This document shows positions 35,343 to 42,944 of a DNA stretch of 64,000 nucleotides, one piece after another. How positions within the stretch are numbered: position 1 is the stretch's first letter; each line of letters starts with the position of its first letter. The notes beneath the pieces were generated by a model. The model saw nothing but the letters and a program-made list of their open reading frames with translations, did not search any database and was not told where the DNA came from. Position numbers and translations under genes: made by a program. This DNA is from Gammaproteobacteria bacterium (GTDB lineage Bacteria; Pseudomonadota; Gammaproteobacteria; Competibacterales; Competibacteraceae), in NCBI GenBank assembly GCA_024235095.1, contig JACKNC010000001.1, positions 1,525,501 through 1,589,500 on the forward strand, read 5' to 3'.

Positions 35343-35631
35343 TCTGCGTCCTAATCGCAGGAGTATCTGCACTATCAACAGCTGTCCCACGCCGGTTTGC
35401 AATCACATCTCGCGGTAATCTCTTTTCTCAGAGGTTAGGGTACTGACCGAATGAAGAGCAGAGCGTCCATGACTTTCATTGTGAAATCGCTGCGATGGAA
35501 TTGCCTGAACGAAATTCGATCTTTCTGACCCAAATCGGCATTCCCTGAACAACTTTCGAGAAAAGTGAACAAAAAATCGGGGCAAACGCCTGTGAGGCTA
35601 ATAGGATTTGGCCCGTCGGCCACCCATCACA

Positions 35632-36378
35632 TCAATCCGGACTGACGCCTAACTCCCGCAAGCGTTGCGCCAGACGCTCCGCACGCTGATGTTCCTGCTC
35701 CTTCTCGCGTTGAGCCTGTTCGGCCCGCCGACGTTCCTGCTCAGCCCGCTGGCGTTCCTGCCTTGCCTGCTCCCTCTCCCACAGCGCCGTTTCTTCCGGC
35801 CCCAGCACCAAGCCTTCATCTGCGTCAAAATACCGCAACCATCCGCCCTGCGGGCCAAGATACAATCCCAATTCCGCGCTCCACCGCCAGCCCCGCTCAT
35901 TGGCCTGAATCGCTTGGTACTGCCGATCGACGAGGCGAAATCCGGCGAATTCCCCGGTAATTGGCGAGAACCAGAAATACTCTGGCGTCCGAAAAATATT
36001 CTGGTACAGGCTTTTCTTGTCGGTGCGATCCACCGAGGCAGTGGAATCCGACAATAACTCAATGATCAAATCGGGATAACGGCCCTCTTCCTCCCAAACC
36101 ACCCAGGAATTGCGCGGCTCGCGCGTTACCCCTTGCACCAGAAAGAAATCCGGCCCGCGAAATTCACGACGGCGTAGTTGCTGATGGGTGTAGTACACCG
36201 TCAGATTCGCGCCAATGAAAAAATCGTTGCGCTCCCGCCAACGCCACTCCAGATGGCTGACCAGCAAAGCCAGTTGTTGGTAATGTTGCGTACTTTCCAT
36301 TTCCGGTTCATCACTAAGCAGTTCCCGAGCGTCCGGCATCCGCTCGGCCAGTTGTTGCGCTGTAAACGCCATCATCAA
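35632..36378 (-). CDS. Uma2 family (DUF820) nuclease-like protein
   Basis: The protein has 248 residues. The N-terminal 190 residues are the Uma2/DUF820 fold of the PD-(D/E)XK superfamily: GPDFFLVQGV near 75-84, WVVWEEEGRYPDLIIELLSDST near 92-113 with the D...E-x-L arrangement typical of the family, then KKSLYQNIFRTPEYFWFSP. The last 50 residues are a charged coiled coil (REQARQERQRAEQERRRAEQ). Uma2 genes are frequent in accessory DNA; the biological role is unknown. It is transcribed away from the adjacent glycosyltransferase. A 40-codon ORF overlaps its start. Confidence 0.88.
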   Translation of the reverse strand: MMMAFTAQQLAERMPDARELLSDEPEMESTQHYQQLALLVSHLEWRWRERNDFFIGANLTVYYTHQQLRRREFRGPDFFLVQGVTREPRNSWVVWEEEGRYPDLIIELLSDSTASVDRTDKKSLYQNIFRTPEYFWFSPITGEFAGFRLVDRQYQAIQANERGWRWSAELGLYLGPQGGWLRYFDADEGLVLGPEETALWEREQARQERQRAEQERRRAEQAQREKEQEHQRAERLAQRLRELGVSPD

Positions 36379-36497
36379 ACCTCCAGATCATGAATGATAA
36401 CCGGATTGGCCAGAAAATCGGCGGGACAATCCTCGCCTTTGTCCACCCCGAATCCATTGATTGTCATCGTACCGCACTTTAAAGAGAATGTTATCAT
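36375..36497 (-). CDS. Possible 40-residue ORF coupled to the Uma2 gene
   Basis: A small ORF starting at the ATG at 36497 reads MITFSLKCGTMTINGFGVDK and ends NPVIIHDLEV. It stops at 36375-36377, where its TGA shares bases with the Uma2 ATG (TGATG). That overlap is typical of translational coupling and is the only support. No ribosome site is clear and no family is recognised. It may be the tail of a lost gene. Confidence 0.3.
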   Translation of the reverse strand: MITFSLKCGTMTINGFGVDKGEDCPADFLANPVIIHDLEV

Positions 36498-36506
36498 CAC
36501 TATATT

Positions 36507-37211
36507 ATGATCACTGCTGACCACCTCATTGCCCTCATCCCGGCCCACAACGAGGCTGCCACCGTGGGCGAGATCGTGGCCCAGGTCCGGAAACAGTGGC
36601 AATGTCCTGTGGTCGTGATTGACGATTGCAGCGCCGACGCCACGGCCCAAGTCGCCCAAAACGCCGGTGCCATCGTGTTGCCGCTGACTATTCAACTCGG
36701 CGCATGGGGCGCGATTCAAACCGGATTGCGCTACGCTCTGCGGCAAGGCTACCGCACCGCCATCACCCTCGATGCGGACGGTCAACATGAACCGGCCAGC
36801 ATTGGCGCCCTGCTCGAACCACTCGTCCGGGGGCAAGCCGACGTCAGCATCGGCGCATTTCCAGAGCGAGCCAGCCGCGCTCGACGCTTCGCCTGGAGCT
36901 ACTTTCGCTGGCTGACCGGACTCAAGCTGGAAGACATCACCTCTGGCTTTCGCGCGTACAATCAACCGGCCATGCACGTACTTGCCTCCAGCGAAGCCAG
37001 CCTGCTGGATTATCAGGACGTCGGTGTGCTACTGATCCTGCGTCGCCAGGGACTACGAACCGTAGAGGTGCCGGTTCCGATGCAGGCCCGTGCGAATGGC
37101 GCATCGCGCGTCTTTCGCTCCTGGTTGATCGTGGGAAAATACATGCTGCAAACCAGCCTGCTCTGCATCGCCCGGGTCGGCTATAACCATTCGCCACCGG
37201 CTGACGACTAA
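36507..37211 (+). CDS. Family 2 glycosyltransferase, DPM1-like
   Basis: The 234 residues form one GT2 domain of the dolichol/polyprenol-phosphate mannosyltransferase-like group. LIALIPAHNEAATVGEIVAQ is at residues 7-26, VVIDDCSADATAQVAQ near 36-51, TLDADGQHEPASI near 90-102 with the DxD motif, and EDITSGFRAYNQPAM near 147-161. No membrane spans follow, unlike the DPM2/3-fused versions. It makes polyprenyl-phosphate sugars or transfers one sugar; which is unknown. A DUF2304 gene follows after 11 bp, a pairing seen often in bacterial glycan clusters. Confidence 0.87.
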   Translation: MITADHLIALIPAHNEAATVGEIVAQVRKQWQCPVVVIDDCSADATAQVAQNAGAIVLPLTIQLGAWGAIQTGLRYALRQGYRTAITLDADGQHEPASIGALLEPLVRGQADVSIGAFPERASRARRFAWSYFRWLTGLKLEDITSGFRAYNQPAMHVLASSEASLLDYQDVGVLLILRRQGLRTVEVPVPMQARANGASRVFRSWLIVGKYMLQTSLLCIARVGYNHSPPADD

Positions 37212-37222
37212 TCCTCCACATT

Positions 37223-37603
37223 ATGATTACTTATCAAATCACTTCGATGGCGATGGGAATCGCTATCGCCGCTGTCATTTTGTTTCTGGTGCGCCGTGAC
37301 CATCTGCACGGCCCTTACGCCATTTGGTGGATCGGCGCCGCCGCTACGGTTGTTGCGCTGGGTTTCTTTCCCCGACTGTTCGACTATCTGGCCGTGTACC
37401 TGGGCGTTCGCTACCCACCGATTCTAGCCATCGTTCTGGGGCTGGGTCTGCTGCTGGTCAAAATCCTGACTATGGATATGGAACGCTCGCGACAGGAGCG
37501 GCTGATTCGCCGGTTGGCGCAACGCCTGGCCATGCTGGAAGCGCGAGAACCCGCTGTACCTCCCCAAATCCCTTCTCCCATCAGAGGACCAGGCGAAGAT
37601 TGA
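37223..37603 (+). CDS. DUF2304 membrane protein
   Basis: The protein has 126 residues. Three hydrophobic segments (about residues 6-22, 33-52, 64-82) are followed by a charged helix (MERSRQERLIRRLAQRLAML). The first loop RRDHLHGPYAIWWIG is the DUF2304 signature. These small proteins commonly accompany GT2 polyprenyl-phosphate transferases, as here, and may anchor them to the membrane. This is inferred from gene order. It ends with a 4-base overlap with the next glycosyltransferase. Confidence 0.82.
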   Translation: MITYQITSMAMGIAIAAVILFLVRRDHLHGPYAIWWIGAAATVVALGFFPRLFDYLAVYLGVRYPPILAIVLGLGLLLVKILTMDMERSRQERLIRRLAQRLAMLEAREPAVPPQIPSPIRGPGED

Positions 37604-38811
37604 ACAAGAATATCCGCGTCCTGCACATCGGCAAATACTACCCGCCCTTCGCCGGCGGCATTGAACATTTCCTGGCCGATCTGCTACCCGCTTTGCAACA
37701 ACAAGGGGTTACGGCAGCAGCGCTGGTGCATGACGAGCAACCCCGCCGGGGAGGCCAACGCCCGGTCGCGACCGATCACCCGCCGATCTACCGCGCTCCC
37801 AGTTACGGACGATTGCTTTACGCTCCCGTCAGTCCGACCTTTCTCTTCTGGTTAAGTCGCGCCATCCAGGAATTTCAACCGGACCTGCTGCATTTGCATT
37901 TACCCAATACCTCCGCCTTTTGGGCGCTGATGCTTCCTGCTGCCCGGCGTTTGCCCTGGGTGATTCACTGGCATGCCGATGTCGTCGCTTCGACGCTTGA
38001 TCGACGATTAGCCATAGCCTATCGACTATATCGGCCATTCGAGCAACGTCTATTGGCTGCTAGTCGGGCGATCATCGCCACTTCCCCAACCTATCTTGCC
38101 GCCAGCGCCGCGCTGGCCCCGTGGCGCGAGCGTTGTCATGTCGTCCCATTGGGTCTCGACCCAGCGCGTATCCCTGATCCCGATCCGGTTGTGCTGGAGT
38201 GCGCGGAAGCAGCATGGGGCTGTGAAAGCGAGGGTTACCGCAGATTCAGAGTGCTGGCTATTGGCCGCCTGACTTATTACAAAGGCCACGATATTCTTAT
38301 TCAAGCCGCTGCTGACCTACCGAATACCCAGGCGCTCATTGTCGGAACCGGCGAACAGCGCAACCGGCTGGAAGCGTTGATTCAGTCGCTGAGCCTCAAT
38401 GAAAGCGTGCGCTTACCCGGTTTTCAGTCCGAAGCGGATCTCAACGCCCTACTAGCCACCTGCGATGTGTTGTGCCTGCCATCGTTGGAGCGTACCGAAG
38501 CTTTTGGGTTAGTGCTGCTGGAAGCCATGCGTTTTGGTAAACCAGTGGTGGTCAGCGACATTTCCGGTTCTGGCGTCGGCTGGGTGGTAGACCAGGCCGG
38601 ACAGGGCTTAAAGGTTCCCGTTGGGGATGCACAAGCGCTGGCGGCAGCGTTGCGGGCATTGCAAAACGATTCGGTAAAGCGAACAAAACTCGGTCAGGCC
38701 GGCGCAACCGCGCTGCGGGAACAGTTTGGTATTGAACCGGTCGCAGCAGTAATCACGAATTTGTATGGTTGGCTAACTCATTCAGCCAACGGATTCCACC
38801 CCAGCCAATAA
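37600..38811 (+). CDS. Glycosyltransferase family 4
   Basis: The start is taken as the TTG at 37600, overlapping the DUF2304 stop (TTGA), giving 403 residues. The frame is open upstream to 37324, but that part is a shadow of the DUF2304 gene. The N-terminus has VLHIGKYYPPFAGGIEHFLA. The C-terminal domain has FRVLAIGRLTYYKGHDILIQ near 210-229, LIVGTGEQRNRLE near 244-256, and LPSLERTEAFGLVLLEAMRFG near 290-310 with the E(x7)E motif. It is likely in the same operon as the GT2 and DUF2304 genes. Its end overlaps the convergent tcdA gene by 30 bp. Confidence 0.85.
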   Translation: MNKNIRVLHIGKYYPPFAGGIEHFLADLLPALQQQGVTAAALVHDEQPRRGGQRPVATDHPPIYRAPSYGRLLYAPVSPTFLFWLSRAIQEFQPDLLHLHLPNTSAFWALMLPAARRLPWVIHWHADVVASTLDRRLAIAYRLYRPFEQRLLAASRAIIATSPTYLAASAALAPWRERCHVVPLGLDPARIPDPDPVVLECAEAAWGCESEGYRRFRVLAIGRLTYYKGHDILIQAAADLPNTQALIVGTGEQRNRLEALIQSLSLNESVRLPGFQSEADLNALLATCDVLCLPSLERTEAFGLVLLEAMRFGKPVVVSDISGSGVGWVVDQAGQGLKVPVGDAQALAAALRALQNDSVKRTKLGQAGATALREQFGIEPVAAVITNLYGWLTHSANGFHPSQ

Positions 38812-39648
38812 CCGCTGAATCACCACTCCCGCCAGCATCACGCCAAACAGCGCTGGCATATAGGAAATCGTGCCATTCACCGCTCGTGGCCGACCGGGCG
38901 TATCGCTGCTAACCGGTTGATGTGGCAAGGGCGGACGGCGCAGTTCATCGCTGTAAACCACTGGGTAATTCAGTGGCGCGCCTCGTTCCCGTAACTGACG
39001 ACGCAATTCGCGGGCCAGTGGGCAAACGTGCGTTTGGTTCAACGTTGCTACCTGCACCCGACGGACATCCAGACAATTACCCGCTCCCAGTGCGGAAACC
39101 ACTGGTACGCCGTGGCGATGACAGGCCGCGACCAAAGCCGCTTTGCAAGCGATGCTGTCGATGCAATCAGCAACGTAATCGAAGGGTAAGCATTCACCTC
39201 CCCCCTTTGAAAAAAGGGGGGCGGGGGGGATTTCGCCAAGATGACGGGACCCAAATCCCCCCTCACCCCCCTTTGCCAAAGGGGGGGACTGAACGGTTAC
39301 GTCGAAGGTAGTAGCGGACACCAGGGACTCCGCCCCATCCGGTTGTAGAAATTCCCCAATCAGCGTCAATTCCAACGTCGGGTCAATATCGCGCAATCGC
39401 TCGGCCATGACTTCAATCTTCGGTCGGCCCAGCGTCGAATGTAGCGCCAGCAACTGGCGATTGAGATTAGATGGCGAGACTACATCATGATCCAGCAAAG
39501 TCAGCCGACCAATCCCGGCCCGGCCCAGCGCCTCAGCGACATGGCCTCCGACTCCACCCAGCCCAGCTATCAGCACCCGCGCCGTGCGCAACCGGGCCAG
39601 CCCTTTAGCGCCGATCAGGATTTCAGTGCGCGCCTGCGGGTAGGGCAT
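38782..39648 (-). CDS. tcdA: tRNA threonylcarbamoyladenosine dehydratase (TcdA/CsdL-like), with an in-frame repeat insert
   Basis: TcdA cyclises t6A to ct6A at position 37 of tRNA. The 288 residues from the ATG at 39648 are an E1-like ThiF fold. GLGGVGGHVAEALGRAGIG near 27-45 is the nucleotide-binding loop, LLDHDVVSPSNLNRQLLA near 49-66 the conserved Asp/Asn/Arg motif, and YVADCIDSIACKAALVAACH follows. Between residues of about 119 and 160 a stretch reading SPPLAKGGEGGFGS and later EIPPAPLFSKGGGE has no counterpart in the family. It is translated from a palindromic repeat. The two flanks fit together as the normal protein. The start overlaps the tatD gene end by 26 bp. Confidence 0.82.
   Translation of the reverse strand: MPYPQARTEILIGAKGLARLRTARVLIAGLGGVGGHVAEALGRAGIGRLTLLDHDVVSPSNLNRQLLALHSTLGRPKIEVMAERLRDIDPTLELTLIGEFLQPDGAESLVSATTFDVTVQSPPLAKGGEGGFGSRHLGEIPPAPLFSKGGGECLPFDYVADCIDSIACKAALVAACHRHGVPVVSALGAGNCLDVRRVQVATLNQTHVCPLARELRRQLRERGAPLNYPVVYSDELRRPPLPHQPVSSDTPGRPRAVNGTISYMPALFGVMLAGVVIQRLLAGVESVG
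39198..39289. repeat. Palindromic repeat inserted in frame in tcdA (copy 3)
   Basis: The left arm has CCCCCCTTTGAAAAAAGGGG and the right arm CACCCCCCTTTGCCAAAGGG, with about 30 unique bases between. Read on the minus strand the arms match both arms of copy 2 at 30574-30710, and the first matches copy 1. The flanks in the protein repeat the tripeptide FDV/FDY, which may reflect a target duplication. The insert keeps the tcdA frame. Confidence 0.75.
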
Positions 39649-40414
39649 CGGGCAACCGAAATAAGCGGCGGGCGTTTTCCGTCGTCGCGGCGGCGATTTC
39701 GACGGGATCAGCGCCGCGCAATTCGGCAATGCAATTAAGCACCTCGGCCATAAACGCCGGTTCATTGCGCTCGCCGCGATGGTTACTCAACGGCTGATCC
39801 GGGGCATCAGTCTCTAACATGAAACCATCCAAAGGCAAATAGCGGATCAGATTGCGCAGACGGGTGGCGCGCGGATAGGTCAACGGACCGCCAAAACTGA
39901 GCAGGATACCCATATCCAGCAGCCGCCCTGCTTGATCCTCACTCCCGGAAAAGCTATGCACCATGCCGCGCACTCCGGAAAAGCGCCGTAGAAACTTGAT
40001 GACCTGATCCACCGCATGACGGGCATGGATCACGACAGGCAAATCGTGACGACGAGCCAATCGCAGTTGTTCGGAAAAAAACTCGGCTTGAGCATTCGGA
40101 TCGAGATCAGGCAGGTAATAATCTAGCCCACATTCGCCAATGGCTACCGGCCGTTCCCGATGCAGCCAGTTCGCCAGCGCGTCCAGATGCTCCGGTCGAT
40201 GTTCCGCCAGATAAGCAGGATGCAGGCCATAACAGGGATACAGTCCAGGATATTGTTTTGTCACGGCCTTGAGCTTGGGCCATAGACGGGCGCTGACCGC
40301 CGCCAGCACCTGCGCGCCTACGCCCGCATCTCGCGCCCGATAGTAAGCCGCCTCTCGATCAGGATCGAAACTGGCCTCGTCGAAATGATTATGACTGTCG
40401 ATAAGCGTAAGCAT
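39623..40414 (-). CDS. TatD family metal-dependent hydrolase
   Basis: The 263 residues (ATG at 40414; a TTG at 40429 is an alternative) form a TIM-barrel hydrolase. The metal ligands are visible: DSHNHFD at residues 5-11, GECGLDYY near 94-101, VIHARHA near 133-139, VHSFSG near 156-161 and LETDAPDQPL near 203-212. TatD proteins are Mg2+-dependent DNases or related hydrolases. It overlaps tcdA at its 3' end and follows the araC-family gene, whose stop is 12 bp upstream of the listed start. The three are probably one transcript. Confidence 0.88.
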   Translation of the reverse strand: MLTLIDSHNHFDEASFDPDREAAYYRARDAGVGAQVLAAVSARLWPKLKAVTKQYPGLYPCYGLHPAYLAEHRPEHLDALANWLHRERPVAIGECGLDYYLPDLDPNAQAEFFSEQLRLARRHDLPVVIHARHAVDQVIKFLRRFSGVRGMVHSFSGSEDQAGRLLDMGILLSFGGPLTYPRATRLRNLIRYLPLDGFMLETDAPDQPLSNHRGERNEPAFMAEVLNCIAELRGADPVEIAAATTENARRLFRLPDALPAGAH

Positions 40415-40425
40415 CTTGCGCCCAA

Positions 40426-41250
40426 TCAAGCAAGTTCAATCTGAACATTAGCGGCGCGGCCAAACACCGAGGACGGCGTGATGCCGAACATGTTGCGGAA
40501 CGCCCGGCTGAAATGCGAAGAATCGGCAAATCCGGCATCTAGCGCCGCGTCGGTTAGGGTCAGGTTTTTGGAAACCAGCGCTGCCACCACACGCATTCGG
40601 TGCCATTGCCGAAAGCGGCGAATCGGCACTCCCACTTCTTCCTTGAACAGATGCACCAGTCGGGTTGGCGACAGGTTGATGTACTCGGCCAGTTCGTTCA
40701 TTGAGTAGCTGCGGGTTAAATCCTCTTTCATTAACTGAATGACTTTCTGAATCCGCGCATCCAGTGGTTGTGGACGATTCTCCGGATTCGGCGGAGGAAT
40801 CAACCGGTCCAGCAAATCATGAATCACAGCAGCGTCCGGCTGTTGCTCCCAGGCTGTGCTCAATGCGGTCAGCACTTCCTGCTCATGCGTCAGTTCATAC
40901 AGACATTGCCACTCGCCATCGAGCATGGCGTTTTGAATCGCCGGATAGTCGGGACTCTCCGGTTCGATGAACAGAATCGCCATAAGGGCGCCACCGACCT
41001 GGATTGCGTGCAGACAACCCGGCGGAACCAGGACGCTGCGGCATTCCCGCCAGCCATGGCTTTCGCTTTCCAGCACCTGGAAGGGTCGGTCGATGCCCAC
41101 GCACAGCGCCGCCGAACCAAGCCGGTGTTCGGAAATATCGGGCAAGCGGCCCATGAAAAAGCCGCGATTTTGCCAAACATACAACTTGTTCAACGCATTG
41201 CCTTTCTTGGGATGATTTTTCGGAACATTGAAAAAGTGTAGTTCTCTCAT
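40426..41250 (-). CDS. AraC family transcriptional regulator
   Basis: The 274 residues have a cupin-like N-terminal sensor (about 30-125; SVLVPPGCLHAIQVGGALMA) and a C-terminal DNA-binding domain with two helix-turn-helix motifs. The first is NELAEYINLSPTRLVHLFKEE near 183-203. The second reads TLTDAALDAGFADSSHFSRAF near 234-254, followed by MFGITPSSVFG. It is divergent from the GMC oxidoreductase gene. A phased direct repeat in the shared 104-bp gap is a likely binding site, so this protein probably controls that gene. The inducer is unknown. Confidence 0.9.
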   Translation of the reverse strand: MRELHFFNVPKNHPKKGNALNKLYVWQNRGFFMGRLPDISEHRLGSAALCVGIDRPFQVLESESHGWRECRSVLVPPGCLHAIQVGGALMAILFIEPESPDYPAIQNAMLDGEWQCLYELTHEQEVLTALSTAWEQQPDAAVIHDLLDRLIPPPNPENRPQPLDARIQKVIQLMKEDLTRSYSMNELAEYINLSPTRLVHLFKEEVGVPIRRFRQWHRMRVVAALVSKNLTLTDAALDAGFADSSHFSRAFRNMFGITPSSVFGRAANVQIELA

Positions 41251-41260
41251 CCGCCATTAG

Positions 41261-41293
41261 CCAGTTCCGACAAATCGTTGCCATTTCCGACAA
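41261..41293. promoter_or_regulatory. Phased direct repeat, probable AraC-type operator
   Basis: CCAGTTCCGACAA at 41261-41273 recurs as CCATTTCCGACAA at 41281-41293, 12 of 13 positions, exactly 20 bp apart centre to centre. The two lie in the gap between the divergent araC-family gene and the GMC gene. AraC-type regulators usually bind direct repeats about two helical turns apart. It is the only such repeat in the gap. Confidence 0.65.
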
Positions 41294-41354
41294 GCCCCGC
41301 CTCGCTAAAGTTATTAGCCTTGCACTCAGTGGCGATGAAAGAAGGTGCGGGTTA

Positions 41355-42944
41355 ATGTACGACAATATTATTGTGGGCGCGGGTTCGGCGGGCTGTGTGT
41401 TGGCTCATCGCCTGTCTGCCGATCCAAACCGGCAGGTTTGTTTGCTGGAAGCAGGTCCCGAGGATAGCAGCCCGTGGATTCACCTGCCGGTGGGTATCTT
41501 CTTCACCATGCGCAGCCGGACCTTAAACTGGCGCTACCAGACTGAGCCGCAGTCCGAATTGTATAACCGTCGGCTGTTCTGGCCACGCGGCAAGACCCTG
41601 GGCGGCAGCAGTTCCATTAACGCCATGGTGTATACCCGTGGTCATCCTCGGGATTACGACTACTGGGCGGAACTGGGCAATTCCGGCTGGAGTTACGCCG
41701 ACCTGTTGCCGCTGTTCAAGCGCAATCAGCATCAGGAACGCGGCTCGTCCGACTATCATGGCGTCGGTGGCCCGCTCAACGTCGCCGATTTACGTCAGCA
41801 CAGCGAAATCAGCCAGGTTTTCATCCGCGCCGCCGCCGAGGTCGGCTATCCGCTCAGCGACGATTTCAATGGCGCCGAGCAGGAAGGCATCGGTTTCTAT
41901 CAGGTCACCCAGAAAAATGGCCAACGGTGCAGCAGCGCCCGCGCTTACCTGCATCCGGTTCGCCAGCGTCGCAATTTGACGGTGATGACTCATGCGCTGG
42001 CCAGTCGGGTGCTGTTCGAGGGTCGGCGGGCAGTGGGCGTGGCCTATCTGGACCCGGCGGGAAAAACGGTGGAATTGCCGGCGCGGCGCGAGGTGATTCT
42101 GTCCGGTGGGGCGATTAATTCGCCGCAACTGCTCTTGTTGTCCGGGGTTGGACCGCGCGCGGAACTGGAGCGGCATAGCATCCCGCTGGTGCATGAATTG
42201 CCCGGCGTCGGGCAAAATTTACAGGATCACCTGGATGTGGTCGTCGCCCAGCGCGATCGCCGCCGGGCTTCCTATGGCTTTGCCTTGTCGTTTCTGCCAC
42301 AGGTATTCAAAAGCATTATTGAATACCAGATGTGTCGGCGCGGCTTCCTGACCAGCAATCTGGCCGAAGCGGGCGGTTTCGTCAAATCCGATCCGGCGTT
42401 GCCCATCCCCAACCTGCAATATCACCTGACCTCAACCATTCTCGACGATCATGGCCGGCGCATCTGGCATGGCTACGGTTATTCGCTGCACGTTTGCGAC
42501 CTGCGGCCCAAGAGTCGCGGCGTCCTGACCCTTAGAAGCGCTGACCCGCGCGATCCGCCTTTACTGCAACCGCGTTATCTCAGCCACCCCGATGACCTGG
42601 AAACCCTGCTGGCTGGTGTGAAGACCTGCCGGAACATTCTGGCGGCGCGCGCGTTCGACGGCTACCGGGGTGAAGAACTGTTTCCCGGTGAGGCGGTGCA
42701 AAGTGACGATGAGCTTCGCGAGTTCATTCGCCGCCGGGCCGAAACCATTTATCACCCGGTCGGCACTTGCAAAATGGGTCATGACCCCCTGGCGGTGGTG
42801 GATGACCGGCTTCGCGTCCATGGGTTAAGCGGTTTGCGGGTGGCGGACGCCTCGATCATGCCCACACTGATCGGCGGCAATACGAATGCTTCGACTATGG
42901 TAATCGGCGAGAAGGCGGCGGAATTGATTTCGCACAATCTCTAA
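41355..42944 (+). CDS. GMC family oxidoreductase (choline/alcohol dehydrogenase-like)
   Basis: The 529 residues are a complete FAD-dependent GMC enzyme. The dinucleotide-binding motif IIVGAGSAGCVLAHRLS is at residues 5-21, the first GMC signature near 75-95 (RGKTLGGSSSINAMVYTRGH), and the second near 254-270 (GGAINSPQLLLLSGVG). The C-terminus has YHPVGTCKMG near 472-481 with the catalytic His, then NTNASTMVIGEKAAELI. It oxidises an alcohol; choline is possible but not shown, as the betaine aldehyde dehydrogenase and BetI usually found next to betA are absent. Its control by the divergent AraC protein is inferred. It ends with a 4-bp overlap with the antiporter gene. Confidence 0.88.
   Translation: MYDNIIVGAGSAGCVLAHRLSADPNRQVCLLEAGPEDSSPWIHLPVGIFFTMRSRTLNWRYQTEPQSELYNRRLFWPRGKTLGGSSSINAMVYTRGHPRDYDYWAELGNSGWSYADLLPLFKRNQHQERGSSDYHGVGGPLNVADLRQHSEISQVFIRAAAEVGYPLSDDFNGAEQEGIGFYQVTQKNGQRCSSARAYLHPVRQRRNLTVMTHALASRVLFEGRRAVGVAYLDPAGKTVELPARREVILSGGAINSPQLLLLSGVGPRAELERHSIPLVHELPGVGQNLQDHLDVVVAQRDRRRASYGFALSFLPQVFKSIIEYQMCRRGFLTSNLAEAGGFVKSDPALPIPNLQYHLTSTILDDHGRRIWHGYGYSLHVCDLRPKSRGVLTLRSADPRDPPLLQPRYLSHPDDLETLLAGVKTCRNILAARAFDGYRGEELFPGEAVQSDDELREFIRRRAETIYHPVGTCKMGHDPLAVVDDRLRVHGLSGLRVADASIMPTLIGGNTNASTMVIGEKAAELISHNL

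Noticed and set aside
35343..35631. The gap after the GT4 gene as an RNA gene or remnant
   Set aside because: A 60-codon minus-strand frame exists but has no protein-like pattern, and the one short hairpin (CTGCG...CGCAG) has no T-run. I see nothing supportable here.
36375..36977. A 200-codon minus frame covering the start of the GT2 gene
   Set aside because: The upstream 160 codons mirror a clear GT2 domain. Only the last 40 codons, outside the GT2 gene, were kept as a weak ORF.
39195..39290. The GC-rich palindromes as a CRISPR array or a transcription terminator
   Set aside because: There are only two arms, no regular spacers and no cas genes, and the sequence lies inside an open reading frame.
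41355..42944. Naming the GMC gene betA
   Set aside because: BetB, BetI and a choline transporter are absent, and many GMC enzymes share these motifs, so choline specificity is not supported.
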